Source: CAITNM01 sp021298215 (GTDB lineage Bacteria; Pseudomonadota; Alphaproteobacteria; Paracaedibacterales; CAITNM01). Taken from it: 64,000 nucleotides of DNA. The position numbers and the translations under genes were made by a program. The notes under the pieces are model-generated. The model worked only from the letters and a program-made list of their open reading frames with translations, was not told the origin of the DNA and ran no database searches. How positions within the stretch are numbered: position 1 is the stretch's first letter; each line of letters opens with the position of its first letter. The DNA lies in contig JBKCOJ010000003.1 in NCBI GenBank assembly GCA_046309815.1, positions 57,083-121,082 of the forward strand. Reading direction: 5' to 3'. This document shows, in pieces, positions 8,762 through 16,717 of the stretch.

Positions 8762-9166
8762 ATGGATATTACCAAAGTTGCAACCTACGGTGTAAAAAGT
8801 ACAAGTCCAAAAAAGCTTGAAAAAGTTGCAAACAGTGAAAAGTTTTCTTTGGAAGAAAGTGCCGAGGTTATTAAAGCACTGACACCGAGCGAGATTAAGC
8901 TTGGCTCAATTGATGCCTTGTTTTTAAATCTAGACAGTAGACGAAAAAGCCAACGACAGGCTGTTAAAAAAGGGGACGAGCTCTTAAAACAACTTGATGA
9001 ATTACGACTTAATATTATTAGCGGCAGCATTCCTAAACAAGTATTGCAGAATATTTCATTAGCATTAAAAGAACAAGTAGATGCAACCATCGATGACAAA
9101 TTGCGGAATCTCCTTTTAGAAATAGAAACAAGGGCTGCAGTTGAACTTGCAAAGCTTGAGAGATAA
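8762..9166 (+). CDS. fliX: Flagellar assembly regulator FliX
   Basis: 134 residues, close to the Caulobacter FliX length. The C-terminal half carries the family pattern: an Arg/Lys-rich RRKSQRQAVKKGDELLKQLD stretch, then DELRLNIISGSIP, and a terminal LLLEIETRAAVELAKLE. In Caulobacter FliX couples completion of early flagellar structures to the activity of the sigma-54 activator FlbD. An FlbD gene is present in this window at 26.7 kb, which supports the call. It is a single gene with its own intergenic spaces. The assignment rests on pattern recognition in a poorly conserved family. Confidence 0.75.
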   Translation: MDITKVATYGVKSTSPKKLEKVANSEKFSLEESAEVIKALTPSEIKLGSIDALFLNLDSRRKSQRQAVKKGDELLKQLDELRLNIISGSIPKQVLQNISLALKEQVDATIDDKLRNLLLEIETRAAVELAKLER

Positions 9167-9278
9167 ATAAGTATTTATTGCGGAATACCTCTTATTTTTG
9201 GATATTTATGTTGAATTTTTTGATTTTTTAACGTATAAGTTCATCTTTTAGACTAATCAAATACCTTTAAAACTTTTT

Positions 9279-10478
9279 ATGTTTAGAATTCTATTTGCCT
9301 CACTTCTTTTTTCTTCTGTACTTTCTTCATGCATGTCTTACAAAGAATATGAAGCGCTTGAAAGAAAAGCTCACGAATATACCTTACGAGATACTCAGAC
9401 GCAAAAAAACTGGGAGGGATCATTCCAAACTTCCATCGGGATTATTGAGCATACGAACGACTTAATAACTGTAAGAACCTCTACTAAAACTCTATCCGCC
9501 AAAGCAATTTATCTGGAAGAGATCGATGATGTAATGCTTACTCACCCCCTGGATATAAAGCATTGGCTTAACCGGAATGAGTTTCTGTGCGAACTGATTC
9601 ATGCTGGAATTTATGAACCAAAAACAGACGAAGAAAAAGCTATATATGAATCAGTCAGAAAAAGAGCAACCAATACGATAGAAAACATAGGGAAATGGCG
9701 TTATGCGATAAATATTGAACATTGTCTCGCTATACCTATGATAAGAACCAGGACTCAACAAATTTATTACCATCTATGCTGCGAAATTGCACATGACGAT
9801 GATGGTTCTTATTCCTTTTATAATACGAATGCAGAGTATATTTTTGGAACATCTTCCTTTACTGTACATTGCCGCGATGGTAAAAAAATTTGTTTTTACG
9901 AACAGCTAACACATCGCATGTTCGTTGATAGATTAGCTGAAGCATATCTATATACATTGCCTGAAGATCGGTTCTTTTCTCTCCCTGGAAAAGGTAACGA
10001 CATAGACAAATACGGATATGTTGAAAAATTTCTCCCGCAAGAAACGATTTTCCTATCAAGAAGCAAACAATTAAAATGCTACAGAACATTAAATATTGAA
10101 GTAACCAGAGAAAATTTAAATGCTCTTAATCCAAAGAGTTCGTTTGGCTGTGGCTGCGTTTTTTATGTAAAAAGTAAAAAATCTTCAGATTTTTATCCTT
10201 TCTGTCCTAAGGGCGATTATCTAACATCCATTAGCTTAACTTCTTTGCCGTATTTGGGTAGTAAGCTAAAAACAGTAAAATTATTGGAATATTTTCCGAC
10301 ACAGGAAATAACTACACAGGCACGTACTAAGAAACAAAATGCTATAAATCCTTTGCCATGTCTCGAAGAAGCGAAAACGGAGACACCAGAAGACATGGCT
10401 ATAGCACCGCCTATTAAAGAAAAGCCATCACGTAGAAACATATTATGGCAACTAGTTCCATTTCTTCGTAACAATTAA
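9279..10478 (+). CDS. Hypothetical lipoprotein
   Basis: 399 residues. The N terminus has a signal peptide ending in a lipobox (LSSC, Cys18), predicting a lipid-anchored envelope protein. The rest has several Cys (for example HLCCEI near 168 and FGCGCVF near 290) and a charged, Lys/Pro-rich tail ending in WQLVPFLRNN. No domain is recognised. Its stop overlaps the stop of the convergent translocase gene by four bases. It may be an accessory exported factor, but nothing in the sequence shows a function. Confidence 0.6.
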   Translation: MFRILFASLLFSSVLSSCMSYKEYEALERKAHEYTLRDTQTQKNWEGSFQTSIGIIEHTNDLITVRTSTKTLSAKAIYLEEIDDVMLTHPLDIKHWLNRNEFLCELIHAGIYEPKTDEEKAIYESVRKRATNTIENIGKWRYAINIEHCLAIPMIRTRTQQIYYHLCCEIAHDDDGSYSFYNTNAEYIFGTSSFTVHCRDGKKICFYEQLTHRMFVDRLAEAYLYTLPEDRFFSLPGKGNDIDKYGYVEKFLPQETIFLSRSKQLKCYRTLNIEVTRENLNALNPKSSFGCGCVFYVKSKKSSDFYPFCPKGDYLTSISLTSLPYLGSKLKTVKLLEYFPTQEITTQARTKKQNAINPLPCLEEAKTETPEDMAIAPPIKEKPSRRNILWQLVPFLRNN

Positions 10479-11866
10479 CAAATAATTTTTTGAGAAGAAA
10501 TCGCCTCGTCGTAGCGTTTTCCAAGATAAAGAGCGACTAAAAGGCAACCCATAACAATTGGGAAACCTAGTATTCCTGCTAGCATCAAATAATATGATTT
10601 CCCGACAAGAGCACCAAAAATAGACTGTAATGGTTGTAAAGACATATTAAATAAAGCCCCTATTTCCTTTGAAGCGCGTGAACCAAATGTTTCTATCCAT
10701 GCTTGCGCTTTAAAGCGAGCTTGGGTTGTGGTGGGAATATAAAGTTGCTTTAGAGCAGGACCATTTAGCGCATAATTAAGGGATTTCGAAATAACCATCA
10801 ATACAAAAAGAAAAGAGAGAGAATCAAGCATTAAAAAGCCCAGCAGTGATACGGCCAAAAGAACTGGCATACACGTAAGAGCTACTCTTAATCCTAAAAA
10901 GCGCGTAATGTTACTAATACCAAACAGTAAAAAAAACATTGTAATTGCATTAATGCTTGAGGCATACATGCTTAGATAGTTGCTAAGTGAAACACCTGAA
11001 TAAGCCGTACCAGCGGCAATTTTAAAGTTAAAATCGAATATGGTAACGAGAAACTCATAAATAAAAATTAAGGAAAAAATTCCTAATAAATAGCGCTTTG
11101 AAAGCAGAAGTTTTAAACCATCAAGAAGTTGTGGCTTTGTGATTTTCTGCTCTTTAGAATATTTTTTATGTCCAAACGAAGCCAGAAGTGATGCTGGTGT
11201 TATGCGCAAGAAATATTTCACGAAAGGCACAATACAAAGACACAGCACACCAAGAATTGTCATCGAAAGCATATCGCTTTGCAGATGAAGATAATAAGGA
11301 AGGCTTGCTATAAAGGGAAAAAGAATTCCACCCAACTGGCCAACAGCAACAATAAATGGAAAACCTTTTTTAGCAGATATTGGATCTGTTGTGTCCGCAG
11401 CAAAGGCCCAAAATAAGGCAACCATTAGAGTGCCAAAACTATCAACAAAAACATACCAGAGATAGCCAAGAGATTTTAAAAAAAACGATGTAGAAATTAC
11501 TTCTTTAGGTAACGTTTCCGCTATACCTAGAACAACACTAAAACACAAAGTACTAACTCCATAAAAAGTTGGTAAAAGCACTAGCATCTTTTCTCGCGAA
11601 AATTTTTCTAAGAGCTTCGAATAAAATATAACTGCAAAAAACAAAGAAAAAACTGCCACTGTTTCTGCATATGGTAAGTGCATTTTATCAACGATTTGGA
11701 TAAAGATAGAATCTTTTAAAGAGCGTAAGGCCCAGTATGTGCCGGTAATAAGAGCAAAGATACAGCCCAAGCATAAAAATTTTTTAAACTCTTGTTCTTC
11801 AAAATCACCAAAGCTAAAACGACAAAGGCGAATGAAAAAGTGAAAAAATTTTTGAGGAAAATGCAT
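10475..11866 (-). CDS. NTT-family nucleotide (ATP/ADP) transporter
   Basis: 463 residues with about 11-12 membrane helices. The family start is clear: a FKKFLCLGCIFALITGTYW helix followed by ALRSLKDSIF, as in the Tlc/Npt transporters of Rickettsia, Chlamydia and plastids. These carriers in the inner membrane exchange host ATP for ADP or import nucleotides. Energy parasitism fits an intracellular bacterium, but which nucleotides this one carries cannot be read from the sequence. The protein is a little shorter than typical Tlc (about 500). It is monocistronic and convergent with the upstream lipoprotein gene. Confidence 0.88.
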   Translation of the reverse strand: MHFPQKFFHFFIRLCRFSFGDFEEQEFKKFLCLGCIFALITGTYWALRSLKDSIFIQIVDKMHLPYAETVAVFSLFFAVIFYSKLLEKFSREKMLVLLPTFYGVSTLCFSVVLGIAETLPKEVISTSFFLKSLGYLWYVFVDSFGTLMVALFWAFAADTTDPISAKKGFPFIVAVGQLGGILFPFIASLPYYLHLQSDMLSMTILGVLCLCIVPFVKYFLRITPASLLASFGHKKYSKEQKITKPQLLDGLKLLLSKRYLLGIFSLIFIYEFLVTIFDFNFKIAAGTAYSGVSLSNYLSMYASSINAITMFFLLFGISNITRFLGLRVALTCMPVLLAVSLLGFLMLDSLSFLFVLMVISKSLNYALNGPALKQLYIPTTTQARFKAQAWIETFGSRASKEIGALFNMSLQPLQSIFGALVGKSYYLMLAGILGFPIVMGCLLVALYLGKRYDEAISSQKIIC

Positions 11867-11929
11867 GGCTATTCAGACTCTATTTTCGTAAGGATAGTTT
11901 AGCACATTGTGAAATTTTCTTAAGGAATA

Positions 11930-11959
11930 AACTCCCCAAAGAAATGCTTTGGGGGAGTT
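11930..11959 (-). terminator. Rho-independent terminator of the oxygenase gene
   Basis: Twelve bases downstream of the oxygenase stop codon on the minus strand, arms AACTCCCCCAAAG and CTTTGGGGAGTT pair with a single extra base and a five-base loop. A T-containing stretch follows. Position and stability fit an intrinsic terminator. Confidence 0.75.
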
Positions 11960-11970
11960 ATTAAAATGTT

Positions 11971-12954
11971 TTATTTTGCTACAGAGCCTTCAGGATTATA
12001 TTTAGCATAAGACTTTATTCCCCATTCTTTATAGGTTATGCCTGGTTCATAGCGATCTGCGTATTTTGCTATAATGTCTGGATTCGTGCAATTCAGCTGT
12101 GTATCGTTTGGAGGATCAAAAAATACCGCCATTGCATAACGCTCAAAACCACTAGGCGCTTTTTGTACCCAATGTTCGGTTGCGCGCATCTCTCCATTAG
12201 CCATTAACTCCCGAAATTCACCCATTTGAAACAGCAGAACATTCCTGCGAGGAGCAACTGGTATACCTTCAATATAAAGGCCGCTACCTTCTGGTCTATC
12301 TACTATTTCACCCGCTTCATTATAGTATACTTCTGGGCAAAGACCTGTTAACAAACCATGATCACAGTGCTTACCGCACCAGTTTGGATTACCATCATCT
12401 TCACCTTCTGGCACAGCTTTGTAATGGAGCATCCGGCCTAGCGCTTGGATATCATCATGGAACCCGATCAAAGGAAGAATTTCTTGTGCAACATTTAAAA
12501 CAATGGTTGCAACAGCTTGATATGCATCTCTGAGTTCCGGAACAAGTTCGTCAGGCCATACGTTAGTTGATTCATTGGGAACTTTTGCATAATAGGAACC
12601 TTTGTAAGTATCTAGCTTTCCATTAAATGTTTCAACACCGCTTGACCAACCATTTCCAGAGTAATCTTGTGGTGTGCATGTTGCCTGCTGTTCAGGAGAA
12701 AGCGCCGTAAATTTTCTAGCAGCACTTAGAAAATTCTCATATGCTTCTTCAAATCCAGGAACATTTTCAATGGCAATGTAACCAACCCTATGGAATTCTT
12801 CGACCATTGTGACGCTTAATTCAGCTAATTGGGAATAAGGAAGCAATCTAATCGTATTTCCCTCTGGCACGCCTTCATCCATCGCTACTGTTACATTTTG
12901 CAGCGACAGCATAATTATTGCTGCGAATAAAAATTTAATTTTTTGTTTCATCAA
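11971..12954 (-). CDS. Exported isopenicillin N synthase-like 2OG-Fe(II) oxygenase
   Basis: 327 residues. A clear signal peptide (MMKQKIKFLFAAIIMLSLQNVTVA) precedes an N-terminal DIOX_N-type region and a double-stranded beta-helix core. The iron ligands are present as His196-x-Asp198 (KHCDHGLLT) and a distal His261 (TEHWVQK). The cosubstrate Arg272 is also there, but the family's Arg-x-Ser is Arg-Tyr-Ala. Relatives oxidise small molecules with 2-oxoglutarate or without it, normally in the cytoplasm, so an exported form is unusual. The substrate is unknown. The gene stands alone and ends at a strong terminator. Confidence 0.82.
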   Translation of the reverse strand: MMKQKIKFLFAAIIMLSLQNVTVAMDEGVPEGNTIRLLPYSQLAELSVTMVEEFHRVGYIAIENVPGFEEAYENFLSAARKFTALSPEQQATCTPQDYSGNGWSSGVETFNGKLDTYKGSYYAKVPNESTNVWPDELVPELRDAYQAVATIVLNVAQEILPLIGFHDDIQALGRMLHYKAVPEGEDDGNPNWCGKHCDHGLLTGLCPEVYYNEAGEIVDRPEGSGLYIEGIPVAPRRNVLLFQMGEFRELMANGEMRATEHWVQKAPSGFERYAMAVFFDPPNDTQLNCTNPDIIAKYADRYEPGITYKEWGIKSYAKYNPEGSVAK

Positions 12955-13092
12955 ATGACCTTTCCTGAAACTTTTTAACTACTTAAAAACGCTAGCAGGT
13001 GATTTTTAAGATTTCTATAGAATTTTAGAAAAAATTTAACTTTCCCCAAAAATCAACGTCTCAAGGCATGGATTTACCCAAAAATAAAAGGA

Positions 13093-13120
13093 TTTGCACT
13101 AAGATTTTCCATGCTATAGT
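13093..13120 (+). promoter_or_regulatory. Candidate sigma-70-type promoter of the nuo operon
   Basis: TTTGCA (13093-13098) and TATAGT (13115-13120) are separated by 16 bases, about 30 bases before the nuoC start. Spacing and sequence fit a housekeeping promoter. Transcription would begin near 13127. Confidence 0.5.
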
Positions 13121-13150
13121 TAATTTTAGTCAAATTAGTTATATATACCT

Positions 13151-13747
13151 TTGAGCGAACCGTTAGAAGCCTTCCTATCGTCTTTAGGTCCTGATTTACA
13201 ACGCGTTGATTCAGCAACGAATCCAAAAAGTATTATCGTATTTCCTGCCAGCATTGTTCGCGTGCTTATGTTGTTGCGTGATCACCCTAAAATGAAATTT
13301 CTGCAGCTAATTGATTTAGCTGGCGTTGATTTTCCTGATCAACCGATGAGATTTCATTTGGTGTATCAGCTGTTAAGCCATCCAACCAATCAGCGCCTCA
13401 TGGTGAAAATTCATACTGATGGATCGGTTGCTATTCCTTCGGTTATTAATGTTTTTCCAAATGCAAATTGGTATGAGCGTGAAATCTGGGATATGTTTGG
13501 CGTTCCTTTTGATAATCATCCAGATTTAAGGCGCATTCTAACCGATTACAATTTTACCGGGCATCCTTTGCGTAAAGACTTTCCACTTTCAGGGCATAAC
13601 GAAGTTACCTACAACGAAGAACTTGGAAAAGTTGAATACAAAAAATTAGATTTGCAACAACAGTACCGAACATTTGATTTTTTGAGTCCTTGGGAAGGTG
13701 ATTGGGAATCCCTTTTAAAACAAGAGCATGAGGCTCATCAGGAATGA
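13151..13747 (+). CDS. nuoC: NADH-quinone oxidoreductase subunit C
   Basis: 198 residues, the peripheral-arm 30-kDa subunit of respiratory complex I, on the cytoplasmic side. The signature is seen in YEREIWDMFGVPFDNHPDLRRIL followed by DYNFTGHPLRKDFPLSG (shown in separate parts). The only usable start is a TTG at 13151 because an in-frame stop lies 15 bases upstream; no ribosome-binding site is obvious. The reading frame overlaps nuoD by four bases (ATGA), and nine nuo genes follow in one run. nuoA and nuoB do not precede it. Confidence 0.96.
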   Translation: MSEPLEAFLSSLGPDLQRVDSATNPKSIIVFPASIVRVLMLLRDHPKMKFLQLIDLAGVDFPDQPMRFHLVYQLLSHPTNQRLMVKIHTDGSVAIPSVINVFPNANWYEREIWDMFGVPFDNHPDLRRILTDYNFTGHPLRKDFPLSGHNEVTYNEELGKVEYKKLDLQQQYRTFDFLSPWEGDWESLLKQEHEAHQE

Positions 13748-14910
13748 ATAATAAATACACCATCAACTTTGGCCCTCAACATCCTGCTGCTCATGGTGTG
13801 TTGCGTTTGGTTTTAGATTTGGATGGAGAAGTTGTAGAGCGCGCTGACCCTCACATTGGATTTTTACATCGAGGTACCGAAAAACTTATTGAGCATAAAA
13901 CTTACCTTCAAGCAATTCCTTACTTCGATCGCCTTGATTATGTTTCACCGATGAATCAAGAACATGCTTTTGTGCTTGCCGTTGAAAAATTATTAGATAT
14001 AACGGCACCAAAACGCGCACAATATATACGCGTATTATTTAGTGAGCTTACACGCATAGCAAACCATTTATTAAACATTGGCACTTTTGTGCTTGATGTC
14101 GGAGGAATGACGCCTTTTTTATGGGCATTTGAAGAGCGTGAAGTGATTATGGGTTTTTATGAAAAAGCCAGTGGCGCACGTCTTCATGCTGCATATTTTA
14201 GACCCGGTGGCGTTCAACAAGACTTGAAGCAAAATCTGTTAGATGAGATTTATCATTTTGCCACGCGATTTCCTGCTGTTATTGATGATATCGAAAGCCT
14301 TGTCACTAATAATCGTATTTTTAAACAGCGTACGGTTGATATTGGCGTTATCAACAAAAAAGATGCAATTGCATGGGGGCTTTCTGGGCCTATGCTTAGA
14401 GCATCTGGCGTTGCATGGGATTTAAGAAAATCTCAGCCATGTGAAGTATATGAAGAATTAAATTTTGATATTCCAATAGGGAAGCATGGCGATTGCTATG
14501 ATCGCTATTTAGTACGCATTGCTGAAATGCGTGAATCAGTTAAACTAATTCTACAGTGCTTGGAAAAAATGCCTAAAGGAGCTGTTGTTTATGATAACAA
14601 AAAGATTGCCCCTCCTAAACGTAATGATATGAAAACTTCAATGGAAGCACTTATTCATCACTTCAAGCTTTATACTGAAGGATTCCATGTACCGAAAGGT
14701 GAAATTTATACTGCTATTGAAGCACCAAAAGGCGAGTTCGGTGTGTACTTAATTGCGGATGGCACGAACAAACCTTACCGATGCAAAATACGCGCACCGG
14801 GATTTGCTTTTTTGCAAGCACTTGATTATATGGGTCGGGGACATTTGTTGTCCGATATCGTTGCTATTTTAGGATCAATGGACATTGTTTTTGGGGAGAT
14901 TGATCGGTAA
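13744..14910 (+). CDS. nuoD: NADH-quinone oxidoreductase subunit D
   Basis: 388 residues, the 49-kDa subunit that forms the quinone site with NuoB. Family motifs include FGPQHPAAHGVLRLVLDLDG at the N terminus, HIGFLHRGTEKLIE, and a C-terminal GEIDR ending. Length matches the alphaproteobacterial and mitochondrial form. It overlaps nuoC by four bases and shares one base with nuoE, indicating translational coupling. Confidence 0.98.
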   Translation: MNNKYTINFGPQHPAAHGVLRLVLDLDGEVVERADPHIGFLHRGTEKLIEHKTYLQAIPYFDRLDYVSPMNQEHAFVLAVEKLLDITAPKRAQYIRVLFSELTRIANHLLNIGTFVLDVGGMTPFLWAFEEREVIMGFYEKASGARLHAAYFRPGGVQQDLKQNLLDEIYHFATRFPAVIDDIESLVTNNRIFKQRTVDIGVINKKDAIAWGLSGPMLRASGVAWDLRKSQPCEVYEELNFDIPIGKHGDCYDRYLVRIAEMRESVKLILQCLEKMPKGAVVYDNKKIAPPKRNDMKTSMEALIHHFKLYTEGFHVPKGEIYTAIEAPKGEFGVYLIADGTNKPYRCKIRAPGFAFLQALDYMGRGHLLSDIVAILGSMDIVFGEIDR

Positions 14911-15455
14911 TGGGATTTGCATTTACAAAAAAAAATCTTGCAATTATTGAAGGTATTTTAAAAAAATACCCCGAAGATCGTAAAACCAGTGCTGTTCTTC
15001 CTTTGCTTGATTTAGCACAACGACAAAATGATGGATGGTTAAGTCCAGATGCTATTGAAGCCGTTGCTAACTTTCTTAATATGCCAGAGATTCGAGTTTT
15101 TGAAGTCGCAAGTTTTTACAACATGTTTAATCTTAAACCTGTTGGGAAATACCATGTGCAAATTTGCGGCACAACACCTTGTATGCTGAGAGATTCAGAA
15201 AACATTATTAAAACCTGCGAAAATGAACTTGGTATCAAAATTGGCGAAACTACAAAAGATTCTCTGTTTACTTTATCAGAAGTGGAATGTTTAGGTGCTT
15301 GTGTAAATGCGCCCGTGATTCAAATTAATGATGATTTTTATGAAGATTTATCACCAGAATCAGTAAAAGAAATTTTTCAAAAAATTAAAGACGGCAAAAA
15401 GCTAAAGATTGGATCACAAATGAATCGTCAGTGCTCAAAGGCGACGTCATGCTAA
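14910..15455 (+). CDS. nuoE: NADH-quinone oxidoreductase subunit E
   Basis: 181 residues, the 24-kDa subunit with a thioredoxin-like fold and one 2Fe-2S cluster. The cluster ligands are visible as CGTTPC and ECLGAC, and the family's EVASFYNMFN segment precedes them. The gene begins one base inside the nuoD stop and its stop lies inside the start region of nuoF. Confidence 0.97.
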   Translation: MGFAFTKKNLAIIEGILKKYPEDRKTSAVLPLLDLAQRQNDGWLSPDAIEAVANFLNMPEIRVFEVASFYNMFNLKPVGKYHVQICGTTPCMLRDSENIIKTCENELGIKIGETTKDSLFTLSEVECLGACVNAPVIQINDDFYEDLSPESVKEIFQKIKDGKKLKIGSQMNRQCSKATSC

Positions 15456-16717
15456 AGGCCCAAGATCGCATATTTTCTAATTTATATGGTGAAAAACCAT
15501 GGAATTTAAAAACATCACAATCACGAGGCGATTGGGATAATACAAAAAAATTTATTCAAAAGGGGCGAGATTGGATTACTCAAGAAATTCAAGCAAGTGG
15601 TCTTAGAGGTCGCGGAGGTGCTGGATTTTCAACGGGCAAAAAATGGTCATTTATGCCAAAAGACATTGAAAAGCCGCATTACTTATTGGTGAATGCAGAT
15701 GAAAGTGAACCAGGGACTTGCAAAGATCGCGATATATTACGTAATGAACCACATAAATTGTTGGAGGGTATTGCTCTTGCAAGCTGCGCTGTAGGAGCGC
15801 ATGTTGCCTATATTTATGTACGCGGCGAATATTTTCGTGAAACTGAAACATTACAAGCCGCTATTGATGAAGCTTATGAAGCAGGTTTTTTTGGAAAAAA
15901 ATCAGAAAAAACAATTGGTTGGAATTTGGATGTTTATATCCATAGAGGAGCTGGGGCTTATATTTGTGGAGAAGAATCTGCCTTGATGGAAAGCTTGGAA
16001 GGCAAAAAAGGATTTCCAAGAATAAAACCGCCTTTCCCAGCACAATCTGGTTTGTATGGATGTCCAACTACCATTAACAACGTAGAATCCATTGCTGTAG
16101 TTGCGACCATATTAAGACGGGGCGCAAATTGGTTTGCAAATCTTGGCCGACCTAACAACACGGGTACAAAAATTTTTTGCATCTCTGGACATGTTAATAA
16201 TCCTTGTAACGTAGAAGAAGAAATGGGGATTCCCTTACGTGAATTAATTGAAAAGCATGCTGGAGGAGTTCGTGGGGGATGGAATAATTTAAAGGCAGTT
16301 ATTCCTGGAGGATCATCTGTTCCTCTTTTACCTAAATCCATTTGTGATGACGTACTCATGGATTTTGATTCGCTGCATGATGTACAAAGTGGATTAGGCA
16401 CAGCTGCTGTCATTGTCATGGATGAATCAACGGATATTATTAAAGCAATAGCAAGATTATCAAAATTTTATATGCATGAAAGTTGCGGGCAATGCTCACC
16501 TTGTCGTGAAGGATCTGGGTGGGTATGGCGGATGATGGAGAGACTTGTCAAAGGACAAGCAGAAACTCACGATATTGACTTATTACATCAAGTTTCAAAG
16601 CAAATCGAAGGGCATACTATATGTGCTTTTGGCGACACGATTGCGTGGCCTGTTCAGGGATTAATTCGCCATTTTCGCCATGAAATAGAAGCACGTATCG
16701 CAAGAGGTAATTCATGA
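15449..16717 (+). CDS. nuoF: NADH-quinone oxidoreductase subunit F
   Basis: 422 residues from the ATG at 15449; a GTG 18 bases upstream (15431) is in frame but has no ribosome-binding site. This is the 51-kDa subunit that binds NADH and FMN: GLRGRGGAGFSTGKKW is the nucleotide site, and ESCGQCSPCREG near residue 345 holds three ligands of the 4Fe-4S cluster, with the fourth Cys in HTICAFGD. It overlaps nuoE by seven bases and nuoG by four. Confidence 0.97.
   Translation: MLKAQDRIFSNLYGEKPWNLKTSQSRGDWDNTKKFIQKGRDWITQEIQASGLRGRGGAGFSTGKKWSFMPKDIEKPHYLLVNADESEPGTCKDRDILRNEPHKLLEGIALASCAVGAHVAYIYVRGEYFRETETLQAAIDEAYEAGFFGKKSEKTIGWNLDVYIHRGAGAYICGEESALMESLEGKKGFPRIKPPFPAQSGLYGCPTTINNVESIAVVATILRRGANWFANLGRPNNTGTKIFCISGHVNNPCNVEEEMGIPLRELIEKHAGGVRGGWNNLKAVIPGGSSVPLLPKSICDDVLMDFDSLHDVQSGLGTAAVIVMDESTDIIKAIARLSKFYMHESCGQCSPCREGSGWVWRMMERLVKGQAETHDIDLLHQVSKQIEGHTICAFGDTIAWPVQGLIRHFRHEIEARIARGNS

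Noticed and set aside
9167..9215. Terminator after fliX
   Set aside because: The arms (AATAAGTATT and AATACCTCTTATT) pair only with a three-base bulge, and no strong T run follows; too weak to list.
15431..15448. GTG start of nuoF
   Set aside because: No ribosome-binding site is before it. The ATG at 15449 overlaps the nuoE stop in the usual way.
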